Shown here: positions 33,391-42,572 of the stretch, piece after piece | Layout: the number at the start of each line of letters is the position of its first letter | Numbering within the stretch: the stretch's first letter is position 1 | Source of the DNA: Desulfonema magnum | GTDB lineage: Bacteria > Desulfobacterota > Desulfobacteria > Desulfobacterales > 4be13 | Length of the DNA stretch: 64,000 nt | Assembly: GCF_017377395.1 (NCBI RefSeq) | Contig: NZ_CP061800.1 | Span: 3,348,001 to 3,412,000, forward strand | Direction of reading: 5' to 3' | Notes under the pieces: model-generated | What the model was told of the DNA's origin: nothing | What the model saw: only the letters and a program-made list of their open reading frames with translations | Databases searched by the model: none | Position numbers and translations under genes: made by a program

Positions 33391-33699
33391 ATGATCCGCA
33401 TACCGACTCATCGGACACCGACCCGTCCGGGAGAAATGCTTCTGGAAGAATTTCTGATTCCCATGAGGTGACCCCTAAGTCGCTGGCAGAAGCAATTCGT
33501 GTTCCGTACAGGCAAGTCAGCGAAATAGTCAGCGGACACCGGGGGATCATCCCTTGCATGGATCTGCGTCTGGCAAAATTTTTCGGTGTTTCCCCGGATT
33601 TTCTGGATGAATCTTCAGTTGCGATGGGATATATATATAGGTCATATGCTGATAACCTATATTAATGTTGCTATGATTTCAACAAAAACAGGAAAATAA
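33391..33699 (+). pseudogene. Frameshifted HigA-type antitoxin
   Basis: The first 26 codons (MIRIPTHRTPTRPGEMLLEE...) are a HigA/VapI N-terminus and stop at TGA; the next segment (TPKSLAEAIRVPYRQVSEIV) continues the HTH in another frame; the last part (FWMNLQLRWDIYI) is in a third frame. One base lost near 33468 and one gained near 33600 explain it. No toxin gene lies beside it. Confidence 0.8.
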
Positions 33700-33721
33700 A
33701 AAATAAGGAGCTTTGCTTGCC

Positions 33722-34003
33722 ATGAACCAGTCAGTTGTTTCTGTAAATTCAGAGGAATTGGAAACCCTTATCCGCCGTGTGATACGGGAAGAGTTTGTCC
33801 GTCTCCTGCAAAATCCGATCCGCTCTCTGCTTGAAGATTGGAAACAAGAGGGGCCCAACGAGCCAGAGGGAGATGAATTGCTGCTCCGTGATGCCCTTGA
33901 TGTACTTCGAAAACATAAGGATAATCCGGATGCCTGGACGGATTGGGAGGCTTTTGAGGAAGAACTCGATCAGGAGGAGGCAATGAATGAGTTACCGGAT
34001 TGA
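33722..34003 (+). CDS. Antitoxin of ParE/RelE-type pair
   Basis: 93 residues from the ATG; a TTG three codons earlier is possible but too near the AAGGAG site. Acidic, helical (ELETLIRRVIREEFVRLLQN), with no recognised DNA-binding fold. The last 17 bases overlap the toxin gene. Family not named with certainty; the role is inferred from size, charge and its partner. Confidence 0.75.
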   Translation: MNQSVVSVNSEELETLIRRVIREEFVRLLQNPIRSLLEDWKQEGPNEPEGDELLLRDALDVLRKHKDNPDAWTDWEAFEEELDQEEAMNELPD

Positions 34004-34256
34004 AGTTTCCCCGGAGGTGCGGAAAGAAATCAGGTCTTTGCCCGGATATGTTCGTACTCAGGCCCGCCAGCTCATTCGTGAATTGGGAATTCATCCCAGA
34101 CCTGATCGTGCAAAAGAATTACATGGCAAGCCAGATATTTATCGTATATGGCTTGCGGGACGCTGGCGTATCGCTTATGAAATTGATGATGAAATGAAGC
34201 GGCTTCGCATATTGAGAGTAAGGAAAAAAGAAAAAACAGACTATGAGTCTCTGTAA
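33987..34256 (+). CDS. RelE/ParE-family toxin
   Basis: 89 residues, basic. The sequence has the ParE/RelE layout: MSYRIEVSPEVRKEIRSLPG, then KELHGKPDIYRIWLAGRWRI and AYEID, ending in RVRKKEK. Toxins of this superfamily act on ribosome-bound mRNA or gyrase; which applies here is unknown. It starts inside the antitoxin gene, with AGGAGGAG ahead of the ATG. Confidence 0.85.
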   Translation: MSYRIEVSPEVRKEIRSLPGYVRTQARQLIRELGIHPRPDRAKELHGKPDIYRIWLAGRWRIAYEIDDEMKRLRILRVRKKEKTDYESL

Positions 34257-34333
34257 GAACTTTTTTTGAAGATCACAAGAAGGTTTTTTGTTTTTATTTA
34301 ACGTGTTAAAGAATAAACAGGAGGAATATGGTA

Positions 34334-34543
34334 ATGAAAAAGTCTGTTTGCTTAATTTTTGGTATGATGTTTATCTTTTTGTCCTTTGCGGGTTCCGGGT
34401 TGGCTATTACTGTGAGCCCGGGCGATGTGACAGGGAGTGCGGGGCAGTCCGTAACTGTTCCCATCCGCATCACCAATCCGGGAAATGAGATGTCTGTGGA
34501 TGCGTTCAGCTTTATCATTGAATTTGATGAAAGTGTATTAACC
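34334..34543 (+). pseudogene. 5' fragment of cohesin/FG-GAP/dockerin gene, cut by IS
   Basis: Signal peptide (MKKSVCLIFGMMFIFLSFAG) and the first half of a cohesin domain (ITVSPGDVTGSAGQSVTVPI). An ATG at 34328 is too near the AGGAGG site. The insertion sequence starts at 34544 and supplies a stop four codons later. Removing the IS plus one 9-bp duplicate joins it in frame to 36422, giving an unbroken cohesin strand (ESVLTFVEPDEAGTL). Confidence 0.92.
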
Positions 34544-36412
34544 TGGGGCGTCTAAAAACAGCCTTTTTGGCTTAATTTTTTTAACTACAATTTGGACCTC
34601 TTCATGTAATCAATTATAGATTCATCTTGATAATATATAGTTTGATTGTTATTTTAACATATTTACCATACTATTATGTCAATATTAATAAAATTACGAG
34701 GATTATTATGAGTTCAAAGTCCAAATTGATAAAAAGCAGAGATAACTGGAAGAAAAAAGCGATTGAACGTGGCAAGAATGCACGTTATCATGAAAAAGAA
34801 AAGCGCCGTATTAAAAAAGAGCGTGATAAATACAAGAAAGATGCCGATGAAGCCAGAAAACAACTGGAAAAAGAACGTCAGAAAAATACTCAGCCTGTTC
34901 ACAACAAAGAAGAACTTATCTATATTTGTTTGAAGCTTTTTATAGTTGCTCATATAAGTTTCCGAGCGGTACCGAGAGTTCTCAGAGTTCTTGCTGATTA
35001 CTTGGGAATAACAAAAGTCCCATGTGTTCAGACAATTATTAACTGGGTCACCCGATTATCCGTAGCAAGACTCCGAAATGCCGTCCCGCTGCGCGGGGCT
35101 GAAATTAACAGCAATCCGTTTTCCAACGGCTTTGTTTATATAATAGATATCAGTATTGCCTTAGGAAAAGGTAAAATTCTTACTTTGCTGTCATTGAATG
35201 CTAACCATCATGATTTGAATGAAACCGCTCCTACTCTTAAAGATGTAAACTGCGTTGCTGTTTCAGTAGCAGTATCCTGGACTGGTGAGGCCATAGCTGA
35301 TTTTTTGAAAAAAGTTATCGGTATCGGGGGAATGCCGGTAGCATATCTCAAAGACGGAGGAACAGACCTTGCCAAAGCTACCAGGCTTTTGGCGGAACAA
35401 GGCCTTCCCAGTGTCAGCATTGACGATATATCACACACTGTCGCTAATCTTTTAAAACATGAATATCAGAATCATCCGATGTTTGATATCTTTATCTCTG
35501 CGGTCGGTAAAGTTTCAAAAAAATTCAAACAGACTGTTCTTGCCTGTCTTGCACCTCCGAAGGTTTCAACAAAATCAAGATTTATGAACCTCCGCCGCCT
35601 GGTGAATTGGGCGGCTCAGTTGCTCAGACATTCTCCGAGAGGTCGTGCCCCAAAGGGATCCGTCCTTTCAAAGCTGCGAGCAGGCATTGATCAGATTCCG
35701 AGGTGCAGAAATTTTATAGAATGTTTTCTTCGCGACTCAGGTACTCTTTCAGAATGCCAGAAAATACTTAAAACTAAGGGGCTTAACCTGGAAACTTATG
35801 AAGAAAGTAAAAAGCTGCTTGAAGCCATTCCTCCGCGATCATCTGTGCGTACAGGTTTTACTAATTGGTTAGACAAACATATCATAATTGCCAAGGAGCT
35901 TAAATTAGAAAATATAGGAATGCCAATAACTTCTGATAATATAGAGTCTCTGTTCGCAGTTTCAAAGCAACATGGAACCGGAGAGATAAAAGACGCCAAT
36001 CGCATAGCTCTGCGCATGCCCGCCATGTGTGGTGAACTGACCAGAGAAGATGCCCGAAGAGTCATGAATATCAGTCTCAGAGAGCAACAAGAATTTTCAG
36101 AGTCTTTATTTTCTTTAACCAAACAACGTCGTAAAATCCTGGCAAACCCTGGCAGTCTTGAAATACTCTCGGATAAAACAGCAGAAAATTCTGAGTTTAT
36201 TCCGGAGTCCGAAAAACGAGCAAAAAAAATTATAAATATAAATATTTCAAGTAATTGTAAAAAAATAACCGGCCCCCTGACCGAGTTGGAAAATCGAGCT
36301 GAATCGCTCCCGGAAATTAAGATTTCAGAGGCGGCATGCGGATAAAGTTTTTTTAGGTCAGAGGGATGGTCCAAAAAGCAGTCAAGAAATCGGAGTGAAT
36401 TTAGACGCCCCA
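34544..36412 (+). mobile_element. Insertion sequence, 1869 bp, with 9-bp target duplication
   Basis: Terminal inverted repeats TGGGGCGTCTAAA (34544-34556) and TTTAGACGCCCCA (36400-36412). Target duplication GTATTAACC at 34535-34543 and 36413-36421. One transposase gene. Ends and duplication are intact, so the insertion looks recent. IS family not assigned. Confidence 0.93.
34708..36345 (+). CDS. Transposase of the insertion sequence
   Basis: 545 residues from an ATG with GAGG ahead of it. The first 65 residues are a very basic coiled coil (KSRDNWKKKAIERGKNARYH). Possible DDE-type acidic residues are in YIIDIS, LKDGGTDL and NIESLFAV, but the assignment is by eye. It is the only gene between the two terminal repeats. 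I do not recognise the IS family; it looks complete and could be active. Confidence 0.82.
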   Translation: MSSKSKLIKSRDNWKKKAIERGKNARYHEKEKRRIKKERDKYKKDADEARKQLEKERQKNTQPVHNKEELIYICLKLFIVAHISFRAVPRVLRVLADYLGITKVPCVQTIINWVTRLSVARLRNAVPLRGAEINSNPFSNGFVYIIDISIALGKGKILTLLSLNANHHDLNETAPTLKDVNCVAVSVAVSWTGEAIADFLKKVIGIGGMPVAYLKDGGTDLAKATRLLAEQGLPSVSIDDISHTVANLLKHEYQNHPMFDIFISAVGKVSKKFKQTVLACLAPPKVSTKSRFMNLRRLVNWAAQLLRHSPRGRAPKGSVLSKLRAGIDQIPRCRNFIECFLRDSGTLSECQKILKTKGLNLETYEESKKLLEAIPPRSSVRTGFTNWLDKHIIIAKELKLENIGMPITSDNIESLFAVSKQHGTGEIKDANRIALRMPAMCGELTREDARRVMNISLREQQEFSESLFSLTKQRRKILANPGSLEILSDKTAENSEFIPESEKRAKKIININISSNCKKITGPLTELENRAESLPEIKISEAACG

Positions 36413-39082
36413 GTATTAACCTTTGTGGAACCGGACGAAGCGGGAACCCTTACGCAAAACTTTGCCGATGTCAGCGGCACGATTAATCCGAGTGATGCTG
36501 GCATGGTCAAAATTACAGGCTATGTTTTTTCTGATAACGGAGAGCCTGCCATTGTTGCCTCTGGTGTACAAAACGCCCTGTTTTTAAATCTGAATTTTGA
36601 AGTCAATGGAAGTGCGGAGAGGAATTCAAATCTGGCATTATCCGATTTTCAGGATGGGCTTTCAGGGGCGACAACTACGGATGCGATATTTACGCTTGAC
36701 GATCCGCCAGATGGGGAGATAAAGATTACTGCCAGTGATGGGGAGGCAAAAAATGGATTCGGTTATTCTGTTTCCATTGATGGTGATTATCTGATTGTAG
36801 GCTCCACAATCAACGATACTGAACAGGATCATAATCCTGGATCAGCTTACATTTTTAAACAAGATGGAAGCACTTGGGTTCAGCAAGCCAAGGTGACTTC
36901 CAGCGATAGCGCTGAGGATGATGCGTTTGGCTGTTCTGTCTCCATTTCCGGGGATTACGCCATAGCAAGTGACCCGAATAATGATGATATGGGGAAGAAC
37001 TCGGGGTCCGCATATATATTCAAAAGAAATGGGACTAGTTGGGTTCAGACAGCCAAGCTGACCGCCAGCGATGGTGACGCGGGAGATCACTTCGGCCACT
37101 CTGTCTCCATTTCCGGCAATTACGCCATCGTAGGTGCTCACTTAAATGATGACATAGTAAATGGTTCTGGTTCGGCATATATTTATAAAAAACCCTCAAC
37201 AGGCTGGTCAGACATGACGGAGACAGCAAAACTGACTGCCAGTGATGGGGAAGAAAGAGCTTATTTGGGTAAATCTGTTTCCATTTCAGGAGATTATGCC
37301 ATTGTAGGCACTCATTTTTATGGAGACAAGGGAAGTTATTCCGGTTCGGCCTATATTTTTGAAAAATCGTCAGGAGGTTGGTCAGACATGACAGAAACTG
37401 TCAAGCTGACTTCTGATGATGGTGTCAGAGGTGATTATTTTGGCAGTTCGGTTTCTGTCTCCGGCAACTATGCCATTGTTGGTGCTTACGGAAACAGTGA
37501 TTCAGGCACAGCTTATATCTTTCAACGGGAAGGGGGCACTTGGATTCAGCAAGACAAACTGATTCCCGATGACGGTGTGAAAGACGACCGGTTTGGCAGA
37601 GGTGTCTCCATCTCTGGTGATTATGCCATTGCAGGTGCGTATTATAAGGATAATCAAAAGGGATCAGCTTACATTTTCAGACGAGAAGATAACGGATGGA
37701 TTCAGACCAAGCTGACCGCCACTGACGGTATGGCGGAAGATCGTTTCGGATGTTCTGTTTCTATTTCAGACGAGTATGCTATCGTAGGAGCTTATTTAGA
37801 TGATGACAAGGGGACGGATTCCGGTTCAATTTACATCTACAAAATAGACTCACCGCCCCCGCCCGAATCAGTTACTCTTTTTGTGGGCGATGCCGGAGGC
37901 GCACCGGGGGACAACAACATCCCGGTTTCAATCTCATTAGACAACAACGAGCCGGTCGCCAGCATGGAATTCCGCCTCCGCTACGACGCAGGCACCGGCA
38001 TTCACGCCAACGGCAGCAGCACGCTTACCTCAAGAACACAGGGATTCGATGCCACCGTGACAGTCACGGAAAACGGCGCAGACTCCGAAGCCCTTGTTCT
38101 GCTTTTCAGGATAGGAGGATCCATTGCTTCAGGAACAGGCGAGGTTCTTAAACTGTTATTTGACATTGATTCCGATGCATCCGGCACATCCGCTCTGAGT
38201 TTTACGGAATGTGTCGTATTCGATACCTCGGAAGTTCCTGCAAAACTTGATTCGGACTGCACAGATACCGGAAAAATAACGGCATCAGCCTGCTCACTGG
38301 AAGGAGACATAAACTGTGACGGGAAAGTAAACATCCAGGACATTCAGTTGTGCATCAACTGCATCACCGGAAAAGGAAGCTGCGAAGGATGCGATATTTT
38401 GGCGGACGGCAACCACGACATCGGTGACATTCAGCGAATCATCAATATTATCCTGGGTTCCTCCGGCAAAAGGCGATCCGCAAGGGATTCTGATAAAACA
38501 AACACACTGACATTGCCGGATATCCAGTTGCAGCCCAATGAGACAGCCGCTTTCGGGCTCGGGCTGACAAGCGAGACCACCATCGCATCCGGGCAGATTC
38601 GTTTTGTTTATGATGCCGCCACAGGTCTGACCATTACAGGTGTGAATCTCACATCCCGCACAGAGGGGTTTTCCGAACCGAGTTTTGAAAGGAATGACAC
38701 TGACCCGTCGAATACGGAAATTCTGGTTCTGTTTTACGATGCGGACGGAGAAGCAGCAATATCTCCTGACAGCGGAGATATCCTGGAGTTCACCTATGAA
38801 ACAGACTCCGACGCATCAGGGACAGTGAGCCTTGCCTTTACAGAAGCGATTCTGGCGAACTCCGAGGCAGACTCGCTCAGAACCGTGGGCCAGCCCCCGG
38901 GCCTCGGCAATGTTGACCGTGATAAAGACGTTGATCTCAGCGATGCCATTCTCGCTTTAAAAGCGTTGGCAGGCATGATCGGAGACACCCTTTACACCAG
39001 TGCGGATGTCAACGATGATCAGAAGATCGGGCTTGAAGAGGCGGTTTATATTTTTCAGGTTGTTGCGGGGATGAGAAACTGA
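36413..39082 (+). pseudogene. 3' fragment of cohesin/FG-GAP/cohesin-dockerin protein
   Basis: About 890 codons open in frame after the IS; a GTG at 36395 inside the IS end could give an odd start, but no signal peptide remains. Order: rest of cohesin 1 (to about 36715), seven FG-GAP-like units of about 50-60 residues (36719-37850; FGxSVSISGDYAIVGA core) forming a likely beta-propeller, cohesin-like 2 (37867-38286), dockerin 1 (38306-38463; DINCDGKVNIQD), cohesin-like 3 (38510-38905) and dockerin 2 (38908-39082; DRDKDVDLSDA and DVNDDQKIGLEEA). A protein with both cohesins and dockerins could link assemblies like an adaptor scaffoldin. Expression after the IS insertion is doubtful. Confidence 0.85.
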
Positions 39083-39105
39083 TTGGTTTTAAATCGTTAC
39101 GAAGC

Positions 39106-39135
39106 TCTGCCTCATACTTCAGCGTGAGGCAGAGT
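39106..39135. terminator. Hairpin after the cohesin/dockerin gene
   Basis: CTCTGCCTCA (39106-39115) pairs with TGAGGCAGAG (39126-39135), 23 bases after the stop. No clear T run, so it may be a repeat relic rather than a true terminator. Confidence 0.45.
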
Positions 39136-39259
39136 CGGTTCCCAGACCGGAGCTTAGGGAAGCACACCTTGTGACAGAAAAAAATGGATTTCTTTTTTGT
39201 CCTGTACACAGATAACGTCCATGTTTGACAACAATTAACTACCTTCTTATTCTATAGTT

Positions 39260-39598
39260 ATGAAGATTCAGGAATACATCAGAGAGGACGGTTCCAATCC
39301 ATATCAAAAATGGTTTGACAGCTTAGAGCCAGTTGCTGCTGCAAAAATAACCGTCGCCAAAGCTCGATTGGAATTAGGAAATATTTCCAACATCAAATGG
39401 TTTGCCGGAATCGGAGAATATAAAATCAACTGGGGGCCAGGCTACAGGATTTATCTGGCACAGGAAGGCAAACGTCTTATCATATTATTTGGCGGCGGAG
39501 TCAAAAAAACTCAGCAGCGTGATGTTGATCGGGCAAAAGAATTGTACGAAGAATATAAACAACGCAAAAAAAATACAGATAAGCGTAAGAGGAAATGA
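39260..39598 (+). CDS. RelE/HigB-type toxin (addiction module killer family)
   Basis: 112 residues, basic. MKIQEYIREDGSNPYQKWFD, then LARLELGN-like helix, GIGEYKINWGPGYRIYLA and a lysine-rich tail are typical of the phage-derived Gp49-like/HigB killer family, which cleaves mRNA at the ribosome. The stop overlaps an ATG of the antitoxin (ATGA). No good ribosome site before its own ATG is visible. Confidence 0.85.
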   Translation: MKIQEYIREDGSNPYQKWFDSLEPVAAAKITVAKARLELGNISNIKWFAGIGEYKINWGPGYRIYLAQEGKRLIILFGGGVKKTQQRDVDRAKELYEEYKQRKKNTDKRKRK

Positions 39599-39600
39599 AC

Positions 39601-39939
39601 ATGGCTGAAATTACCAGAGATTATAAGGAAACAGTCAGCAACCGGCTCCGGCAGGATCCGGCATTTGCCGCGGCATTACTTGATGAGGCCATATCTCTTT
39701 TTCTTAATGGTGAGGCGGTCACCGCAAGACTCATATTAAGAGATCTGGTGAATACGACGGTGGGATTTGAAAAACTTGCCCTTGAAACTGACAAACCGAG
39801 CAAGAGTCTGTATCGCATGTTGTCTGCCGGCGGAAACCCGACAATGAACAATTTAACCCGTATTATAAGCGTATTACGGCGAAATCTCAACATAAACATA
39901 GAGGTCCGTTCCGTTCCTCAACATCAACAAATAACCTGA
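39601..39939 (+). CDS. HigA-type antitoxin (addiction module antidote)
   Basis: 112 residues. C-terminal helix-turn-helix of the antidote family: GFEKLALETDKPSKSLYRML, then GNPTMNNLTRIISVLRRNLN. An ATG two codons earlier (39595) overlaps the toxin stop and is an alternative start. It would neutralise the preceding toxin and repress the pair. Confidence 0.85.
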   Translation: MAEITRDYKETVSNRLRQDPAFAAALLDEAISLFLNGEAVTARLILRDLVNTTVGFEKLALETDKPSKSLYRMLSAGGNPTMNNLTRIISVLRRNLNINIEVRSVPQHQQIT

Positions 39940-39959
39940 CAAAAGTGAGGGAAAATAAG

Positions 39960-40113
39960 AAGCCCATCAAGATGAAATATCCCGGCAAATTGCCGAAAAT
40001 GATGAGGTCTGACCATGGCTCGCTTGGGATTGGCAAACCCCAAGCATTTCCGGGAGATTTGCCAATCTCTCGGGAGCGACTCGGGAACATTTTTCATCTG
40101 CTGAGTATGGTAA
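39960..40113. repeat. Palindrome-rich dispersed repeat
   Basis: Contains CCCGGCAAATTGCCG and GGGATTGGCAAACCCC stems and ends with TTTTTCATCTGCTG. Related to 41694-41818, which has similar wording (GATTTGCCAATCCCCGGGAG) and the same CTGCTG end. Confidence 0.6.
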
Positions 40114-40158
40114 GAACCTAATTTTAAATTTTAGAGAATTGGACAGTCGGTAGAGCTT

Positions 40159-40437
40159 ATGATTAAGAAATTCAGACATAAAGGCTTGGAACGCTTCTTT
40201 GTTCGGGGAACAAAAGCAGGCATTCAGGCCAAACATGCTGAACGTCCGCATCTTATCTTAGCTCGTCTGAACGCCTCGACCTCCCCCGAAGACATGAATC
40301 TTCCAGGGCTGGTTTTGCATGAGTTAAGCAGTGACAGGAAAGGTACATGGTCAGTGAAGGTAAGCGGCAACTGGCGGGTGACCTTTACTTTTTCAGGAAA
40401 AAATGCTTTTAATGTAAATTATGATGATTACCACTGA
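40159..40437 (+). CDS. higB: HigB toxin (RelE superfamily, plasmid-maintenance type)
   Basis: 92 residues. MIKKFRHKGLERFFVRGTKA, LNASTSPEDMNLPG and WSVKVSGNWRVTFTF are the standard HigB/RelE killer layout; the product is a ribosome-dependent mRNA endonuclease in known members. A higA gene follows after 8 bases. Confidence 0.9.
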   Translation: MIKKFRHKGLERFFVRGTKAGIQAKHAERPHLILARLNASTSPEDMNLPGLVLHELSSDRKGTWSVKVSGNWRVTFTFSGKNAFNVNYDDYH

Positions 40438-40445
40438 GGTGAATT

Positions 40446-40751
40446 ATGATGATGCACAGTCCCCCGCATCCGGGGAAAATTCTGAAATCTTTATGCTTTG
40501 ACCCTTTGGGATTAAGTGTTGCGGAAGCGGCCGAAGCGCTGGGGATAAACTCTGAGACGTTATCCGACCTTTTAGACGGACATATCGCTGTAACTCCGGA
40601 AATGGCCATCCGCCTTTCCGCAGCTTTTGATACGACAGCGGAAAGCTGGATGAATCAGCAGGCCCAGTATGATCTGTGGCAGGCGGAACAGCGCATGGGC
40701 AAGGTGAAAGTCAGGAAGTTGTTTCCTCTCCGATTGGCTGAGTTATCTTAA
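40446..40751 (+). CDS. higA: HigA antitoxin
   Basis: 101 residues; the first three codons are all ATG. HPGKILKSLCFDPLGLSVAE with AAEALGINSETLSDLL is the XRE-type HTH of HigA. The C-terminus FPLRLAELS ends 5 bases before a dockerin-tail relic. Partner of the preceding toxin. Confidence 0.9.
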   Translation: MMMHSPPHPGKILKSLCFDPLGLSVAEAAEALGINSETLSDLLDGHIAVTPEMAIRLSAAFDTTAESWMNQQAQYDLWQAEQRMGKVKVRKLFPLRLAELS

Positions 40752-40756
40752 ATTAG

Positions 40757-40819
40757 AAGATCAGGCTGGAAGAGGCGGTGTATATTTTGCAGGTTGTTGC
40801 GGGAATGAGGGAGCGTTGA
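40757..40819 (+). pseudogene. Dockerin 3'-end relic
   Basis: Reads KIRLEEAVYILQVVAGMRER and stop in one frame, matching the last 20 residues of the dockerin ending at 39082 (KIGLEEAVYIFQVVAGMRN). No start and no upstream part, so it is a scrap left by recombination or duplication. Confidence 0.8.
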
Positions 40820-40874
40820 TTGTCGGGGACAGGAATTAGATGAGGCAACAGATATTAAGAAAGGAGAAAACAAA

Positions 40875-41117
40875 ATGCAGGAACAACAAGCTTTGAAAGC
40901 GGAGATTATCTCTTCGCTTGACTTTCTTCCAACAGACAGCCTGAGATTATTAGCTGAATTTACAACATTTTTGCAGTCAAAATTCGGAAGGGCCAACACG
41001 CAGAGGCAAATTGTCAGACTGGGCGGATTATGGGCAGACACTCCTGAAATCACAGCAGAGGATATTGCAGAAGCCCGTCATGAGATGTGGGGAAAATTCG
41101 GAGAAAATGAAATATGA
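40875..41117 (+). CDS. VapB-like antitoxin (DUF2281-like)
   Basis: 80 residues, acidic C-terminus (TAEDIAEARHEMWGKF). The N-terminal LKAEIISSLDFLPTDSLRLL resembles DUF2281-type antitoxins found with PIN toxins. AAAGGAG is well placed. Its stop overlaps the toxin start (ATGA). Confidence 0.8.
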   Translation: MQEQQALKAEIISSLDFLPTDSLRLLAEFTTFLQSKFGRANTQRQIVRLGGLWADTPEITAEDIAEARHEMWGKFGENEI

Positions 41118-41518
41118 ACCGTTATGTCACAGACAGCCATGCCCTGATCTGGCATCTTCAGAATCTCCCGAATCTGTCCGCCAGGGTACGGCAAATATTC
41201 TCCCAGATAGACGGAGGTGCGGCAACAGCGGTCATTCCGACTATTGTTCCGGTTGAAATGATCTATCTTGCGGAAAAAAGGCGTATTCCGGGAAACCTGC
41301 TTAGTGCTGTTTTGAACTTTATAGGGACAAACAGTGTGAATTATGAACTTGCGCCGCTTGATTTTTCTGTAGTCAGCAGTATGCGCCAGATATCTCGCTC
41401 TGTAGTCCCGGATATGCCGGATCGCATTATCGCAGCCACAGCACTTGCTCTGGATTTGCCGTTGCTGAGTCGGGATTCAGCCATAAGCAATTTGTCCGAA
41501 ATTGAGGTCATCTGGTAA
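41114..41518 (+). CDS. vapC: VapC-type PIN-domain toxin
   Basis: 134 residues. The PIN acidic residues are present: Asp7 (YVTDSHALIW), Glu48 (PVEMIYLAE), Asp100/Asp103 (PDMPDRIIAATA) and Asp121 (SRDSAI). Such toxins are Mg-dependent RNases that cleave tRNA or rRNA. It is coupled to the preceding antitoxin by a 4-base overlap. Confidence 0.9.
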   Translation: MNRYVTDSHALIWHLQNLPNLSARVRQIFSQIDGGAATAVIPTIVPVEMIYLAEKRRIPGNLLSAVLNFIGTNSVNYELAPLDFSVVSSMRQISRSVVPDMPDRIIAATALALDLPLLSRDSAISNLSEIEVIW

Positions 41519-41529
41519 AAAGAAATACA

Positions 41530-41680
41530 TAAGGGCTTTGGCAGGCTTTGGCGTGATTCAGTCGAACGAATGACCGGATATACGCTTTACACCAGTGCGG
41601 ATGTCAGCAATGACCGGAGGATCGGATTGGAAGAAGCGGTTTTTATATTTTCCAAATTGTTGCGGGGATGAGAAACTGAT
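41530..41680 (+). pseudogene. Second dockerin 3'-end relic, frameshifted
   Basis: TTTACACCAGTGCGGATGTC and the following bases to GAGAAACTGA copy the end of the dockerin gene (38965-39082) with two extra bases in the AVYIF region and a scrambled left part. It reads TLYTSADV and IGLEEAVF before losing frame. No start. Confidence 0.82.
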
Positions 41681-41693
41681 TTGCACCAAAACT

Positions 41694-41818
41694 CGGCAGA
41701 TCGAAAAATCATCGGAAATCCGTGTTCCCGCTCGTCCGGGATTGACAAATCCCGGACATTCCCGGCGGATTTGCCAATCCCCGGGAGCATTTCGGGAGAC
41801 TTTGCGATCTGCTGAAAC
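41694..41818. repeat. CAGATCGA-bounded palindromic element
   Basis: Begins GGCAGATCGAAAAATC and ends TTTGCGATCTGCTG, with inner stems GTCCGGGATT...AATCCCGGAC and GGATTTGCCAATCC. Relatives are at 16092-16186, 39960-40113 and 61787-61939. Confidence 0.7.
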
Positions 41819-41863
41819 TGAAGAATTTTCATCAGAAATACTTAGTTCTATGGAAAAAAATGA

Positions 41864-42283
41864 ATGGTTAAGACCTCACTGACAGGAAAAAAACAAGGAA
41901 AAGCAAAAGGAGCCAAGTCTCCGGAGAGAGGCGGTCAGAAACATACTCATATGAGAGAGAATCAGGCTGCTGACATACTCGCTGAAAAAGGCTACATTGT
42001 GGAACAGAATCCTGGAATGCTTCCGAATGGAAAAAATCCTGACTACAAAATAGAGGGCCGATACTTTGACTGCCTGTCTCCCAAATCGAATAACATAGAT
42101 CAGATACGGAAAGGCATCTCAAGAAAGGTACGAAGTGGTCAGGCCGACAGAATCGTATTAAATCTTGATGACAGTCTGTTCGTACCGAATGATATAACCG
42201 AGGTGCTGTCTCGGAAACCCATAAAAAATTTGCAGGAAGTGATTGGCATCAAAGGAAGTCGCATTATTCAGATATATCCTTAA
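41864..42283 (+). CDS. Orphan CdiA-type tRNA nuclease toxin domain
   Basis: 139 residues. The segment from RENQAADILAEKGYIVEQNP through NGKNPDYKIEGRYFDC and ADRIVLNLDDS to IIQIYP matches the C-terminal tRNase domain of contact-dependent inhibition proteins (CdiA-CT group), normally the tip of a several-thousand-residue exoprotein. Here it has only a short Lys/Gly-rich leader and no secretion signal. No ribosome site is visible. It may be an orphan toxin tip left by recombination, or a small intracellular toxin. A possible immunity gene lies 290 bases downstream across a MITE. Confidence 0.78.
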   Translation: MVKTSLTGKKQGKAKGAKSPERGGQKHTHMRENQAADILAEKGYIVEQNPGMLPNGKNPDYKIEGRYFDCLSPKSNNIDQIRKGISRKVRSGQADRIVLNLDDSLFVPNDITEVLSRKPIKNLQEVIGIKGSRIIQIYP

Positions 42284-42297
42284 TGCGCTTACCCTTA

Positions 42298-42468
42298 GAG
42301 GGTGTTTGAAAAGTAAAGAATATGTGTAATCATAAGAGATAAAGATCATAACCCTGTGCCGCAGCTATATTTTTCAGAGACATCTCTCTTAAAAACGGTT
42401 TCAGGAACGGCTTTTGCCTCTTTTTTTACTTGCCCGGCGGCATTAGGAATTACTTTTCAAACACCCTC
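42298..42468. mobile_element. MITE, 171 bp, with TTA target duplication
   Basis: Perfect 19-bp terminal inverted repeats (GAGGGTGTTTGAAAAGTAA) at both ends, flanked by TTA at 42295-42297 and 42469-42471. No coding capacity. It lies between the CdiA-like toxin and its possible immunity gene. Confidence 0.88.
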
Positions 42469-42572
42469 TTAGTCGATTCCGAGCGGAAAAGATTAAGAAG
42501 TAAGGGGAAGGAGCTCGGACATTATTTTTGAAACAGAGCATTTATCCGAAAATTTTTAAGGAGTACGAAGTC

